The notes: generated by a model not told the origin, from the sequence alone. DNA of 19,285 nt from Chloroflexi bacterium 13_1_40CM_68_21 (GCA_001917735.1 MNEO01000017.1:1-19285); one strand, 5' to 3'. Positions 1-7,582 are shown, counted from the first letter of the stretch. A program made the numbers and translations.

Positions 1-2
1 GA

Positions 3-34
3 CCTCCCCAGGGTGTGGACCACGCGGCGGTATA
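3..34 (-). promoter_or_regulatory. possible promoter and RBS for a gene beyond the left edge
   Basis: Read on the minus strand, this edge holds a TATACC hexamer (29-34) followed about 19 nt later by GGGGAGG (3-9). The same GGGGAGG precedes the minus-strand nitroreductase gene start at 2239. This would fit a further minus-strand gene starting just outside the window, downstream of the efflux pump. No -35 at a good distance is visible and the gene itself is not in view, so this is weak. Confidence 0.25.
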
Positions 35-80
35 GCACCACCGACGCGCGCTCGCCGAGGCAAGGCCCGGCGACCGAGTC

Positions 81-1700
81 TTAGTCCGCTGCCGCTGCCA
101 TGACGCGCGCCGACACTTCGGACGCGGTCCGCCGGCCGCTCACGATGAACACGCAGCTCGCCGCGGCGAGCGCGAGCACGACGATCGCGACAACAGCGGT
201 GGGGTGCATCGCCAGGATGAAGGCGTTCTCGAAGACGTCGCGCGCGATCTGCTGGATCTGCGCGACGGTCTCAGCCGGAACGTTCGGCGGAAGCTGCGCT
301 CCCCCGCTCTGACCAACGCCGACCTGGAACCCCGAGCGCGAGGCCAGGGCGAACCCATTCACGAACTGGTCGCGGAACTGGGGCGGCAGCTGCGCGGACT
401 TCGCGGCGGCTTGAGCGGGCAGGTCGATCGCGAGCTGCGCCTGCAGGACCGCCCCGATCACCGCGCTGCCGACGACGGCGCCGAGCTGACGCATCGTGTT
501 GAACACGCCCGACGCGGCGCCTGTGTCGCGCGTCGCGACGTCTTTCATCGCTACGGCGGTCATGGGCGCGAAGACGCAGCCCATGCCTAGGCCGGCGACC
601 ATCAGCGGCGCGACGAACGTCTGCCAGGTCGAGTCAAGTGACGCCAGCACGAAGAGCAGGCCTGTGCCTGTGGCGAAGAGAACGAGTCCGGCCATGAGGA
701 AGTACTTCCCACCGAAACGGTCCGCGAGGCGGCCGGAGAACGGCGCGACGAACATCGAGACGAGCGACAGCGGCGCGACCGCGAGGCCGGCCTCGAGGGC
801 GGACATGCCGCGAACCGATTGCAGGTAGATCGTGAACGGCAGGAAGATCCCCTGCATCGCGAACGCAACGGCGAGCGACGTCCCGTTCATGAGCGAGAAG
901 TTGCGGTGGTTGAAGAGGCGCAGCGGCACCAGGGGCTCCGCCTGCGAACGCTCCCAGGCCAGGAAAGCGGCGAAGAGCACGACGCCTGCCGCGAGGATCA
1001 GCGGGATCGAGACGGCGCCGGTGATCGTCCCCCAGTCGTAGCGCTGGCCTTCGATGAGCGCGTACACGATCGCGAGGAGCGCGACTCCTGAGAGCGCGAC
1101 ACCGACGAGGTCGAAGCGGTGCATCCGCCCGGGACGAACATCCGGGACGATCAGGAATGCGCCAACGAGCGCCACGATGCCGATCGGAACGTTCACGAAG
1201 AAGATCCAGCGCCAGTCGAAGTTCGTGACGATGAGCCCACCGAGGGTCGGGCCGGCGATCGTGGAAACGCCGATGACCGCGCCCCAGAAGCCAAGCGCGG
1301 CGCCCATGCGCTCGCGCGGGAATATCGAGGTGAGGATCGCGAGGGACTGCGGCGCGAGCAGCGCTCCGCCGACCCCTTGGACGACACGAGCGGCGATGAG
1401 CTGACCCGCGTCCTGCGAGAGACCGCAGAGCACCGACGCCGCAGTGAAGACCACGAGGCCTGCCGCGAAGAGGTTGCGCGGGCCGAAGAGGTCGCCGAGG
1501 CGTCCCGCGGTGATGAGAAGAACGGCGTACGCAAGGAGGTATCCGTTGAAGACCCAGAGGACCGAGTCGAGCGAGGTCTGCAGGCTGGTAAGGATGCTCG
1601 GCGTCGCCACATACACGATCGTCGTGTCGAGCATGATCATGAAGAAGCCCAGGCAGACGATGAGCAGCGCCGGCCACGGGTTACGAAGGGGTTGGGACAA
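81..1700 (-). CDS. DHA2-type MFS multidrug efflux transporter (14 TM)
   Basis: A 539-residue inner-membrane proton-coupled efflux pump of the EmrB/QacA (DHA2) branch of the major facilitator superfamily. The N-terminus has the D-T-T-I-V motif of DHA2 pumps (about residues 25-29). It is followed by the motif A loop GRLGDLFGPRN after TM2 and a motif C-like GPTLGGLI in TM5. Hydrophobic segments fit 14 helices, with a long polar loop before the last one (about residues 430-495). The start is a TTG: a strong AGGAGGT lies 6 nt upstream and the protein opens directly into TM1. It lies 107 bp downstream of a nitroreductase-family gene on the same strand, and a divergent TetR regulator precedes both, so a drug- or metabolite-induced efflux operon is likely. 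The substrate cannot be read from the sequence. Confidence 0.93.
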   Translation of the reverse strand: MSQPLRNPWPALLIVCLGFFMIMLDTTIVYVATPSILTSLQTSLDSVLWVFNGYLLAYAVLLITAGRLGDLFGPRNLFAAGLVVFTAASVLCGLSQDAGQLIAARVVQGVGGALLAPQSLAILTSIFPRERMGAALGFWGAVIGVSTIAGPTLGGLIVTNFDWRWIFFVNVPIGIVALVGAFLIVPDVRPGRMHRFDLVGVALSGVALLAIVYALIEGQRYDWGTITGAVSIPLILAAGVVLFAAFLAWERSQAEPLVPLRLFNHRNFSLMNGTSLAVAFAMQGIFLPFTIYLQSVRGMSALEAGLAVAPLSLVSMFVAPFSGRLADRFGGKYFLMAGLVLFATGTGLLFVLASLDSTWQTFVAPLMVAGLGMGCVFAPMTAVAMKDVATRDTGAASGVFNTMRQLGAVVGSAVIGAVLQAQLAIDLPAQAAAKSAQLPPQFRDQFVNGFALASRSGFQVGVGQSGGAQLPPNVPAETVAQIQQIARDVFENAFILAMHPTAVVAIVVLALAAASCVFIVSGRRTASEVSARVMAAAAD

Positions 1701-1706
1701 GGCGCG

Positions 1707-1713
1707 ACCTCCT
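1707..1713 (-). promoter_or_regulatory. Shine-Dalgarno site deciding the TTG start of the MFS gene
   Basis: On the minus strand AGGAGGT lies 6 nt before the TTG at 1700-1698. This near-perfect ribosome-binding site supports the unusual start codon. The rest of the 107-bp gap up to 1807 contains a TTGACC hexamer (minus strand) but no convincing -10, so the MFS gene is probably read mainly from the upstream promoter. Confidence 0.75.
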
Positions 1714-1807
1714 GTGGTTCGCTACGGGAACAACGAAGACGCGGGGGCTATTTCGACCGGGTCAACCCACGCAATCGTGTTCTGTCGCGAAGATCACACT
1801 TTGGGTC

Positions 1808-2239
1808 TTAGACCTGATTCGCAAAACGCAACCGCAGGAACCGCCTGATGCCGAGCTTGCGAGCGGCCCAGCGCTCCAACCTGTTGAACGCCGCCAGTCC
1901 TGCGTCCTCGATGATCTCCGGGTCGATCATCTGATGCTCCTGGCCCTTCCACCGCATGACGCATCCACCGGCGGTCCGTACGTTGCGGCACCAGTCCGCG
2001 TCCGCGCCGAACGGCAATGGGACGACAAGCGCGTCGGGCGTATGCCCTACAGCCACCGGTGTCGCATAGAGCCGTCCCGAGCGGCGGCCGCGGTGGCGGA
2101 TGATCGCGTAGAGCGGGATGTACGCGCTTCCGGCGAGTCGCACGAACAGCGGATTGAAGATCCGAGCCAGCGGCCCGAACAGCATCGCAACCGGCACCGG
2201 CCGGTCGTGCGAGGGACTCGCCGTTATCGTGTTCGCCAT
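1808..2239 (-). CDS. nitroreductase-family deazaflavin (F420)-dependent oxidoreductase
   Basis: A 143-residue protein of the Ddn-like split-barrel family (deazaflavin-dependent nitroreductase, PF04075 type). Members use reduced F420 to reduce quinones or nitro compounds, though many are uncharacterised. The family pattern is visible as RHRGRRSGRLYATPV near residue 45, followed by FGADADWCRNVRTAGG, where the W-x-R-N-(V/I) segment is typical. I place the start at the ATG at 2239 because GGGGAGG lies 6 nt upstream. An in-frame GTG 18 nt earlier would start inside the region of that ribosome-binding site. It is probably the first gene of an operon with the MFS pump and is divergent from a TetR regulator, so a detoxification role is likely. 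The substrate is unknown, and F420 rather than FMN use is inferred from the family. Confidence 0.82.
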   Translation of the reverse strand: MANTITASPSHDRPVPVAMLFGPLARIFNPLFVRLAGSAYIPLYAIIRHRGRRSGRLYATPVAVGHTPDALVVPLPFGADADWCRNVRTAGGCVMRWKGQEHQMIDPEIIEDAGLAAFNRLERWAARKLGIRRFLRLRFANQV

Positions 2240-2245
2240 CCGAGA

Positions 2246-2252
2246 CCTCCCC
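2246..2252 (-). promoter_or_regulatory. Shine-Dalgarno site for the nitroreductase gene
   Basis: On the minus strand GGGGAGG is followed by 6 nt and then ATG at 2239. It decides between this ATG and the upstream in-frame GTG at 2257. Confidence 0.75.
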
Positions 2253-2270
2253 AACACGAGCTCGAAAGTG

Positions 2271-2299
2271 ATTCAATCATCTGATTGATGGAAAGTCAA
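2271..2299 (-). promoter_or_regulatory. sigma70-type promoter of the nitroreductase-MFS operon
   Basis: On the minus strand TTGACT (2299-2294, 5 of 6 to TTGACA) is followed by exactly 17 nt and then TTGAAT (2276-2271, 4 of 6 to TATAAT). Transcription would start near 2264, leaving a short leader with the GGGGAGG ribosome-binding site. The spacer holds most of the 7+2+7 inverted repeat, so a repressor bound there would block polymerase. Confidence 0.6.
2273..2288. promoter_or_regulatory. inverted repeat, probable TetR operator
   Basis: TCAATCA-TC-TGATTGA is a perfect 7-bp inverted repeat with a 2-bp centre. It overlaps the -35/-10 spacer of the minus-strand operon promoter and reaches the first base of the TetR ATG at 2288. 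Its size, symmetry and position fit a TetR dimer site that controls both directions. The sequence itself is seen; the protein that binds it is inferred from the neighbouring regulator. Confidence 0.65.
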
Positions 2300-2935
2300 G
2301 CACGACGGCGTAAGACCGCCGAGCCCCGACGCGACGAGCTGGTATCCGCTGCCTACCGGCTCTTGGCCGAGCGCGGGTTCGAGGGCCTCCGTACGCGCGA
2401 CGTGGCCGGAGCGGTCGGACTGAACATCGCGACGCTCCACTACTACTTCCCGACGAAGGAGGCGCTGGTCAGGGGCGTCGTCGAGCACGCTCTTGGCCGT
2501 TTTCGCGCGACGCTCTCCGCGGGAGACCGACCGACGGACCTGCTCCGTTCGCACTTCGATGGCCTCCGCCGTCTCAGTCGTCAGGAGCCGGAGCTCTTCG
2601 CGGTGATGGGCGAGCTCGCGCTGCGCGCCGCGCGAGACAAGGGGATCGCTGCGATCATCCATGAGACCGATCAGGTCTGGCATGCGACGTTGCGCGGCCT
2701 CCTTCGGCGCGCGCAAAAAGACGGTTCCGTCGACCCCAAGCTCGACGTGAACGATGCGGCGGCACTGATCGTGGCGACGATGAAGGGCATCTACCTCCTC
2801 CCCGCCGGAGCGGCGCGCCACGAGCGTCTTGCCCAAGCGCTGCGACAGCTCGAAAAGTGGCTCTGGCACGAAGGACGCCGGGCGAGCGGGGCATCGGTCG
2901 TGTCTAGGAGAACGTCGCTGCGACCGGTAGAGTGA
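2288..2935 (+). CDS. TetR/AcrR-family transcriptional regulator
   Basis: A 215-residue cytoplasmic repressor-type regulator. Residues about 15-62 form the TetR N-terminal helix-turn-helix domain, with a typical GL-x-x-x-T-LHYYFP-x-KE-x-L recognition segment (VGLNIATLHYYFPTKEAL). The remaining 150 residues would be the all-helical ligand-binding and dimer domain, which is too variable to give a ligand. I use the ATG at 2288 rather than the TTG directly before it. No Shine-Dalgarno is visible and the inverted repeat touches the start codon, so the mRNA may be leaderless or nearly so and autorepressed. It is divergent from the nitroreductase-MFS operon, which it most likely represses until an efflux substrate binds. 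The DUF3048 gene starts 7 bp after its stop. Confidence 0.92.
   Translation: MESQARRRKTAEPRRDELVSAAYRLLAERGFEGLRTRDVAGAVGLNIATLHYYFPTKEALVRGVVEHALGRFRATLSAGDRPTDLLRSHFDGLRRLSRQEPELFAVMGELALRAARDKGIAAIIHETDQVWHATLRGLLRRAQKDGSVDPKLDVNDAAALIVATMKGIYLLPAGAARHERLAQALRQLEKWLWHEGRRASGASVVSRRTSLRPVE
2928..2933 (+). promoter_or_regulatory. -10-like hexamer before the DUF3048 lipoprotein gene
   Basis: TAGAGT lies 9 nt before the ATG at 2943, inside the last codons of the TetR gene. No Shine-Dalgarno precedes the ATG. The spacing suits a leaderless or nearly leaderless transcript and recurs before other genes in this window. No matching -35 was found. Confidence 0.35.
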
Positions 2936-2942
2936 TTGCCGG

Positions 2943-4079
2943 ATGAGGAAGGGTGCGGCGTGGATCGCCGCGATCACGCTCGTGGTTTTCCTCGCCGGCT
3001 GCACCGCGCCGGTCGCCACTCCGAGCCCATCGCCTGAGCCCTCGCTCGAGGCCGTAGCGACGGCGACACCCGTGGCGGCACCCGTACCGACGCCGGAAGC
3101 GACCCCCGACCCGGCCGCACCCTGCAACGATTGCTGGCCGCTCACCGGGAAGCCTCTGAAGGTCGGCGCGGTCGACAAGCGTCCCCTGGTCGTGAAGATC
3201 GACAACGTCCCGGCGGCGCGGCCGCATTACGGCATCACGCAGGCCGACATGGTCTTCGAGATACTCGTCGAGGGATTCGTTACGCGGCTCGCCGCCGTCT
3301 ACCAATCGCAGGACGCGCAGACGATCGGGAACATCCGCAGCGCGCGCCTGGCGGACCGCTCGCTGACGCCGATGGTCCGAGGGGCGCTCGTGTACTCGGG
3401 AACGTCCACGTACGAGAAGCCGCTCATCCAGAACGATGCCAAGGACGGGAAGTACATCGATCTCTCGGCCGACTACACGAGCGGCTACTACCGCGTGAAC
3501 TTCCGCCCGGGACCGTACGACATGTTCACGAGCGCTGCCGCGATGCGCCAGGCGCTGGCCGCGAAGGGTGGCGACCGTCCGCAGCAGGTCCCCTCGTGGG
3601 GGTTCCTCGCCGATCCCGATCACGCGCCGACGATCGCCGGCATGAGCGCGGCTACGGCGGCGACGGACATCACGATCCCGTACCGCGAGGACAGCTCACG
3701 CGTCCAGTACAAGTACGACGCGAAGACGCGGACGTACGGGCGCTGGCAGAACAGCGCGAGCAAGGCCGTGCGCGACGTCGACGGCGTCAACAACCAGCCG
3801 GTGGCGGCGTCGAACGTGGTGATCATCTACACCGAGATCTGGGAAGTTCCGCAGATCGTCGACGCGGCGGGCTCGCACGCGCACGACATGCGTCTCACCG
3901 GGTCCGGCCAGGCGACGATCTTCCGCGACGGGCTGCGTCAGGAAGGCACCTGGTCGCGCGCGAGCGATAACGACCTCTTCACGTTCAAGAACTCGGCGGG
4001 CGAGCGGATCCTCTTCGACCAGGGCCAGACGTGGGTCCACGTCGTCCCGAACGAGTGGGAGATCACGAGCCAGCTGTAA
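2943..4079 (+). CDS. DUF3048 (YerB-like) lipoprotein
   Basis: A 378-residue exported lipoprotein. The N-terminus is a type II signal with lipobox LAGC, lipidated at Cys20. A Thr/Pro/Ser/Glu-rich spacer to about residue 60 would tether the domain away from the membrane. The DUF3048 N-terminal domain follows: PLTGKPL, then KIDNVPAARPHYGITQADMV, a VEGFVTRLAAVYQS segment and IGNIRSARLADR, all matching the YerB pattern. The rest (about residues 220-378) is the C-terminal DUF3048 region, ending in a WVHVVP-x-x-W segment. The family is widespread in Gram-positive and Chloroflexota-type bacteria, and its biochemical role is not established. It begins 7 bp after the TetR gene but is probably not functionally linked to it. 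Confidence 0.9.
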   Translation: MRKGAAWIAAITLVVFLAGCTAPVATPSPSPEPSLEAVATATPVAAPVPTPEATPDPAAPCNDCWPLTGKPLKVGAVDKRPLVVKIDNVPAARPHYGITQADMVFEILVEGFVTRLAAVYQSQDAQTIGNIRSARLADRSLTPMVRGALVYSGTSTYEKPLIQNDAKDGKYIDLSADYTSGYYRVNFRPGPYDMFTSAAAMRQALAAKGGDRPQQVPSWGFLADPDHAPTIAGMSAATAATDITIPYREDSSRVQYKYDAKTRTYGRWQNSASKAVRDVDGVNNQPVAASNVVIIYTEIWEVPQIVDAAGSHAHDMRLTGSGQATIFRDGLRQEGTWSRASDNDLFTFKNSAGERILFDQGQTWVHVVPNEWEITSQL

Positions 4080-4225
4080 TCGCCTAGCGGGAAGAAGTCG
4101 GGCATGTCGCCAAAGGGAACGGCTTGTCACGACGAAACCCTACTGACAGGGGCATACGGGGGTCCGAGAGGTGTAGGCCCCTTCACCGCTGCACCGTTCG
4201 CTTCTGCTTCCCGTTGTGTAGGTCG
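4080..4225 (+). other. 146-nt leader upstream of the DUF1800 operon, with a possible hairpin
   Basis: This is the longest intergenic stretch in the window. It contains GGGG-T-CC (4159-4165) pairing with GGCCCC (4176-4181), giving a 6-bp stem with one bulged T and a 10-base loop. A G-T pair at 4158/4182 would extend it. A smaller CCCT/AGGG hairpin lies just before it (4138-4151). Loop bases GGTG (4170-4173) could alternatively pair with CACC (4184-4187). I see no clear promoter and no match to a riboswitch class I know. A TTGTCA hexamer at 4124 lacks a good -10. A regulatory leader is possible but unproven. Confidence 0.35.
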
Positions 4226-5887
4226 ATGGGGAAGAACGCCCCGTCCGCTGCGGGCCCGACCCGCCGGACGGTGCTCGTGACCGCGCTCGCCGCGGCCGCC
4301 GGCGTCGCGACGGCCCGTCTCCTGGGACTCCGGGATCTCGGCCGCATCGCGGGCACCGCCGAAGTAGCTGCCATGGATCCGGACGAGACGGGCATGGGCG
4401 CGCCGACGATGGATCCCACCGACCCGATAGAGATGCCCTCGCCCGAGCCGATGCCCGACCCTGCCCCGGCCGCCGCTCCCAGAACCGCACCGACGGTCGC
4501 CCCGACGAGAGCGCCGATCATACGGCAGGAGCCCGTGACCGGTATCACCCCGCCCGACACCGGGATCGGGCTCGACTGGGTCGCGCCGCTCGACAGAGAG
4601 AGCGCGAGGGTCGCGCAGCTTCTCCGCCGCACGACGATCGGCGTGAGCGCCGCAGAGCTCGATCGGGCGATGACCGAGGGTTATCAGAAGACGGTCGCGC
4701 GCCTCGTGGACACGCCTTTGGCGGAGCCGCCGGCCTTGGCCGGCGCGGAGAACGCGACGAACGGGGCCGCCGTGAAGCTCAGCGACCTGCAGACCTGGTG
4801 GGTCGATTGGATGGTCAAGTCACCGACACCGTTCGCCGAGGCGCTCACGCTCTTCTGGCACGGCCACTTCACGAGCGACTACCGCAAGGTCGGGCTCAAC
4901 TCGCCATTCATGTACTGGCAGAACCTCTCCTGGCGGCGTATGTCGCTCGGCAAGCTCGGCGACATGCTGTTCCAGGTCACGACCGATCCCGCGATGCTGC
5001 GTTACCTCGACCTCCTCACCTCAACGGGCGAGTCGCCGAACGAGAACTTCTCCCGTGAGCTGCTCGAGCTCTTCACGATGGGTGTGGGCAACTACACCGA
5101 GGATGACGTCAAGGCGGCGGCCAAGGCGCTCGCGGGATGGCGCCAGCCACGCACGCAGGCGATGGTCGACGCGCAGCTCGCCCAGCTCGCGAAGCAGAAC
5201 AAGCCGCTGCCCTCGAATCCCCCGAAGGCCGACCTTCTCAAGACCGGCGTCTTCGATCCGGCACGCGCGTTCACAGGAAGCCTCCAGGTGCTCGGAAGGA
5301 TCGGACCGTTCGACGCGCGAGCCGTCATCGAGCGCATCCTCGCGCAGGACGCCACTGCGACGTTCATCGTCAACAAGCTGCTCACTTACTTCGCAACGCC
5401 CTCGCCCTCCGGTTCGTGGGTGGCCCGCCTCGCTTCGAGTTACCGCAGATCCGGTTACGACACCAGGGCACTCGTGCGCGACATGCTCCTCAGCCCCGAG
5501 TTCACCGCCCCGGAGACATACCGGGCGCTGGTGAAGTCCCCGACCGAGTACATGGTCTCGGCCGCGAAGGCGGTCGGCTCGCAGACGCTGACCCGAACGA
5601 TCCTCGCCAACGCGAATGGGCTCGGGCAGACGCTGTTCGACCCACCGAGCGTCGGCGGCTGGGGCGAGAACGCGTATTGGATCTCCTCGAACACGATGTT
5701 GCAGCGCGCGAACTACGTCACGACCGTGCTCGGACAGACGCGCACCCTCCCGCTGTCGGCCGGCACCGACCAGCGCTTCCTCGATGGCGTGCTCGGCCCA
5801 CGCACCGCGACCGAGCTTGCGGCCACGAAGGACGACCGCAAGCGCTGGTACATCCTCCTGGCTTCTCCTGAGTTCAACCTGAAATAG
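4226..5887 (+). CDS. Tat-exported DUF1800 family protein
   Basis: A 553-residue secreted protein. The frame is open further upstream, but I start at the ATG at 4226 because it opens a proper twin-arginine signal: TRRTVLVTALAAAAG, then a hydrophobic stretch. A Pro/Thr/Met-rich spacer covers about residues 50-105. The DUF1800 domain follows with its recognisable blocks: RLLRRTTIGVS, a WW-x-x-WM segment, LTLFWHGHFTS, NFSRELLELFTMG, and near the C-terminus FDPPSVGGWGENAYWIS. DUF1800 genes are commonly paired with DUF1501 genes, as here, but the molecular function is unknown. Tat export suggests folding, perhaps with a metal, before secretion. It is the first gene of a five-gene operon; DUF1501 starts 10 bp downstream. 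Confidence 0.93.
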   Translation: MGKNAPSAAGPTRRTVLVTALAAAAGVATARLLGLRDLGRIAGTAEVAAMDPDETGMGAPTMDPTDPIEMPSPEPMPDPAPAAAPRTAPTVAPTRAPIIRQEPVTGITPPDTGIGLDWVAPLDRESARVAQLLRRTTIGVSAAELDRAMTEGYQKTVARLVDTPLAEPPALAGAENATNGAAVKLSDLQTWWVDWMVKSPTPFAEALTLFWHGHFTSDYRKVGLNSPFMYWQNLSWRRMSLGKLGDMLFQVTTDPAMLRYLDLLTSTGESPNENFSRELLELFTMGVGNYTEDDVKAAAKALAGWRQPRTQAMVDAQLAQLAKQNKPLPSNPPKADLLKTGVFDPARAFTGSLQVLGRIGPFDARAVIERILAQDATATFIVNKLLTYFATPSPSGSWVARLASSYRRSGYDTRALVRDMLLSPEFTAPETYRALVKSPTEYMVSAAKAVGSQTLTRTILANANGLGQTLFDPPSVGGWGENAYWISSNTMLQRANYVTTVLGQTRTLPLSAGTDQRFLDGVLGPRTATELAATKDDRKRWYILLASPEFNLK

Positions 5888-5897
5888 AGGTGTAGCG

Positions 5898-7181
5898 ATG
5901 GCCTTCGAGACCGGCATCAACAAGATCTCGCGGCGAGAGTTCATGAAGAATGGGCTCGTCTTCGCCGCGGGCGCGGCGGGCCTCGCGGCGGGGTACGCGG
6001 CGGTGCCGGACGTCTTCGCTCGCGCCGTCTACAGCGCGAAGAAGGACGGGGTCATGAACGACAAGGTCCTGGTCATGATCCAGCTCGCCGGCGGAGCGGA
6101 CGGCCTGCAGACGGTGATGCCGCTGCAGGACTCGCGCCTCCGCAGCCTCCGCCCGCGCCTCTCCGCGGCCATCGATCAGGCGTTGCCACTCGCGAACACC
6201 ACGCTTGGCCTCAACCGCAACCTGCGCGGGATCAAAGGCCTTTACGACCAGGGCAAGGTCGCCATCGTGAACGGTGTCGGGTATCCCAAGCCCTCGCTCT
6301 CGCACTTCGACTCGATCCGGGTGTGGGAGACCGCGGACGCGACGCGCAAGCAGATGGATGGCTGGCTGGGCAAGACCATCGCGAAGAACTACGACTCGCA
6401 GGGCCACCCACTCCTCGGGTGCGCCTGCGGGACGAGCGAGATGCCGGGCGCCCTTCGCGATCTCCAGGCGACCCTGAGCGTCGTGAACGGCGAGAACAGC
6501 TTCAAATTCAATGGCGAAGACGCGGACCGAGTCATGGGCGCGGTCTACAACGGCACACCGGGCATCTACGGAGCGCTCTTTGACACGTCCGTGTACACGG
6601 CGCGCGACACCGTCGCACGTCTCCGGACCGCGCGCGAGCGCTACGTTCCGAAGGCGAAGTACAACGACAACCTCGGCCTCGTCTACAGCTCGAAGAACCA
6701 GCTCGGCGCGGCGTTGCAGCTCGCGGCGGAGCTCGTGATCTCCGGCGTGGGCGCGAAGATCCTCCATGTCACCCTCGGTGGGTGGGACACGCACGACCAG
6801 CAGCTCAACCGCCACGACCAGCTCATGGCCTATGTGGATCAGGCGGTCACCGCGTTTCACGACGACATCGCCGCGTACGGCATGGCGGATCGTGTCCTCG
6901 TGGCGACGTGGTCTGAGTTCGGCCGCCGTCCGCAGGAGTCAGCGAGCGCCGGCACGGATCACGGCACCGCCTCGAGCATGTTCATCGTCGGAGACGGTGT
7001 GAAGGGCGGCGTCTACGGCCAGATGCCAAGCCTCTCCGCGCTCGACAGCGGCGGGAACCTGAAGTTCGCGGTCGACTTCCGCTCGGTCTACCAAGAGATC
7101 CTCGCCTCGCACCTTCTGGTGGATGCGCGCGAAGTGCTCGACCAGAGCTACGAGCGGGTCCCGTTCGTCAAGATGGCCTGA
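5898..7181 (+). CDS. Tat-exported DUF1501 family protein
   Basis: A 427-residue secreted protein of the DUF1501 family, related by fold to the alkaline phosphatase/sulfatase superfamily. The N-terminus is a canonical Tat signal, SRREFMKNGLVFAAG, with possible cleavage near residue 36. Family blocks follow: VMIQLAGGADGLQTVMPL near residue 57, SHFDSIRVWE near residue 135, GGWDTHDQQ near residue 295 and SEFGRRPQESASAGTDHG near residue 338. The Asp and His residues in GGWDTH and GTDHG are the likely metal ligands by analogy with the superfamily (inference). AGAGGTG overlaps the DUF1800 stop and lies 5 nt before the ATG, so the two genes are translated together and probably act as partners outside the membrane. 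The substrate is unknown. Confidence 0.93.
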   Translation: MAFETGINKISRREFMKNGLVFAAGAAGLAAGYAAVPDVFARAVYSAKKDGVMNDKVLVMIQLAGGADGLQTVMPLQDSRLRSLRPRLSAAIDQALPLANTTLGLNRNLRGIKGLYDQGKVAIVNGVGYPKPSLSHFDSIRVWETADATRKQMDGWLGKTIAKNYDSQGHPLLGCACGTSEMPGALRDLQATLSVVNGENSFKFNGEDADRVMGAVYNGTPGIYGALFDTSVYTARDTVARLRTARERYVPKAKYNDNLGLVYSSKNQLGAALQLAAELVISGVGAKILHVTLGGWDTHDQQLNRHDQLMAYVDQAVTAFHDDIAAYGMADRVLVATWSEFGRRPQESASAGTDHGTASSMFIVGDGVKGGVYGQMPSLSALDSGGNLKFAVDFRSVYQEILASHLLVDAREVLDQSYERVPFVKMA

Positions 7182-7184
7182 GCG

Positions 7185-7580
7185 ATGCCCGCCTGGGCTC
7201 TACGCCTGCTCGCGATCGCGATCTCCGGGCTGACCATGGTCGGCTCGTCGAGCTACGTCCTCGCGCATCCCTTCAACCCGCAGGCGCCGCTGCAGCCGCC
7301 GGTCGTGAAGGACCCCGAAGCCGCGGCGACCCCCGAGCCGACGCCGTCCCCGACACCCTCCCCCACGCCGAGCCCGACGCCATCGCCGTCGCCAACCCGT
7401 ACCGCAGCGCCAACGAAGACCGCCGCTCCGGTCGCGAGGGCCACGGCAACGCCCGCGGCAACCGTACGGACCCCGAGCCCGACCCCGCGTACGCCCGTCC
7501 CCACCGCGCGTCCGCTAGTGCTCACGGCGGGGGTGAAAGTGACCGCTGTGCCGAAGGTGACGCTCACGCATAGTTCGTAG
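7185..7580 (+). CDS. small exported Thr/Pro/Ser-rich linker protein
   Basis: A 131-residue protein with no recognised domain. The N-terminus (MPAWALRLLAIAISGLT and on) looks like a signal peptide with possible cleavage after YVLA near residue 28. Residues about 45-65 are a (TPSP)n array, and the sequence stays Ala/Thr/Pro-rich to about residue 105. A short hydrophobic tail, RPLVLTAGVKVTAV, ends the protein. It starts 3 bp after the DUF1501 stop and ends 2 bp before the next gene, so it is firmly inside the operon. It could be a flexible spacer between envelope partners or a surface-exposed stalk. The repeat composition resembles the spacers of the DUF3048 and DUF1800 proteins. The function is unknown, but its place in the operon makes it likely to be a real gene. 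Confidence 0.78.
   Translation: MPAWALRLLAIAISGLTMVGSSSYVLAHPFNPQAPLQPPVVKDPEAAATPEPTPSPTPSPTPSPTPSPSPTRTAAPTKTAAPVARATATPAATVRTPSPTPRTPVPTARPLVLTAGVKVTAVPKVTLTHSS
7341..7388 (+). repeat. four degenerate 12-bp tandem repeats encoding TPSP units
   Basis: Units 7341-7352, 7353-7364, 7365-7376 and 7377-7388 each encode Thr-Pro-Ser-Pro but use different codons (for example ACGCCGTCCCCG and ACACCCTCCCCC). The peptide repeat is kept while the DNA has drifted, which argues for selection on the protein rather than recent slippage. Confidence 0.7.
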
Positions 7581-7582
7581 CG

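Noticed and set aside
1119..1811. 230-codon plus-strand frame over the MFS gene
   Set aside because: Asp/Glu/Arg-rich antisense frame; the minus strand encodes an unmistakable DHA2 transporter.
2273..3623. Long minus-strand frames (310 and 239 codons) over tetR and the DUF3048 gene
   Set aside because: They are shadows of recognised genes, and one would run through the TetR operator region without a plausible start.
4161..4170. GGTCCGAGAG box resembling part of the guanidine/ykkC riboswitch
   Set aside because: The second conserved part of that riboswitch (an ACGG segment and the AAAGCCCGGGAGA-type end) is absent downstream, and the DUF1800 operon is not a known target.
4124..4225. Upstream extension of the DUF1800 frame from a TTG at 4124
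   Set aside because: The added 34 residues are not like a signal sequence and would bury the twin-arginine signal. The ATG at 4226 gives a normal Tat protein.
5021..5944. 307-codon minus-strand frame over the DUF1800 gene
   Set aside because: Antisense shadow of a well-supported gene; low-complexity charged composition and no domain.
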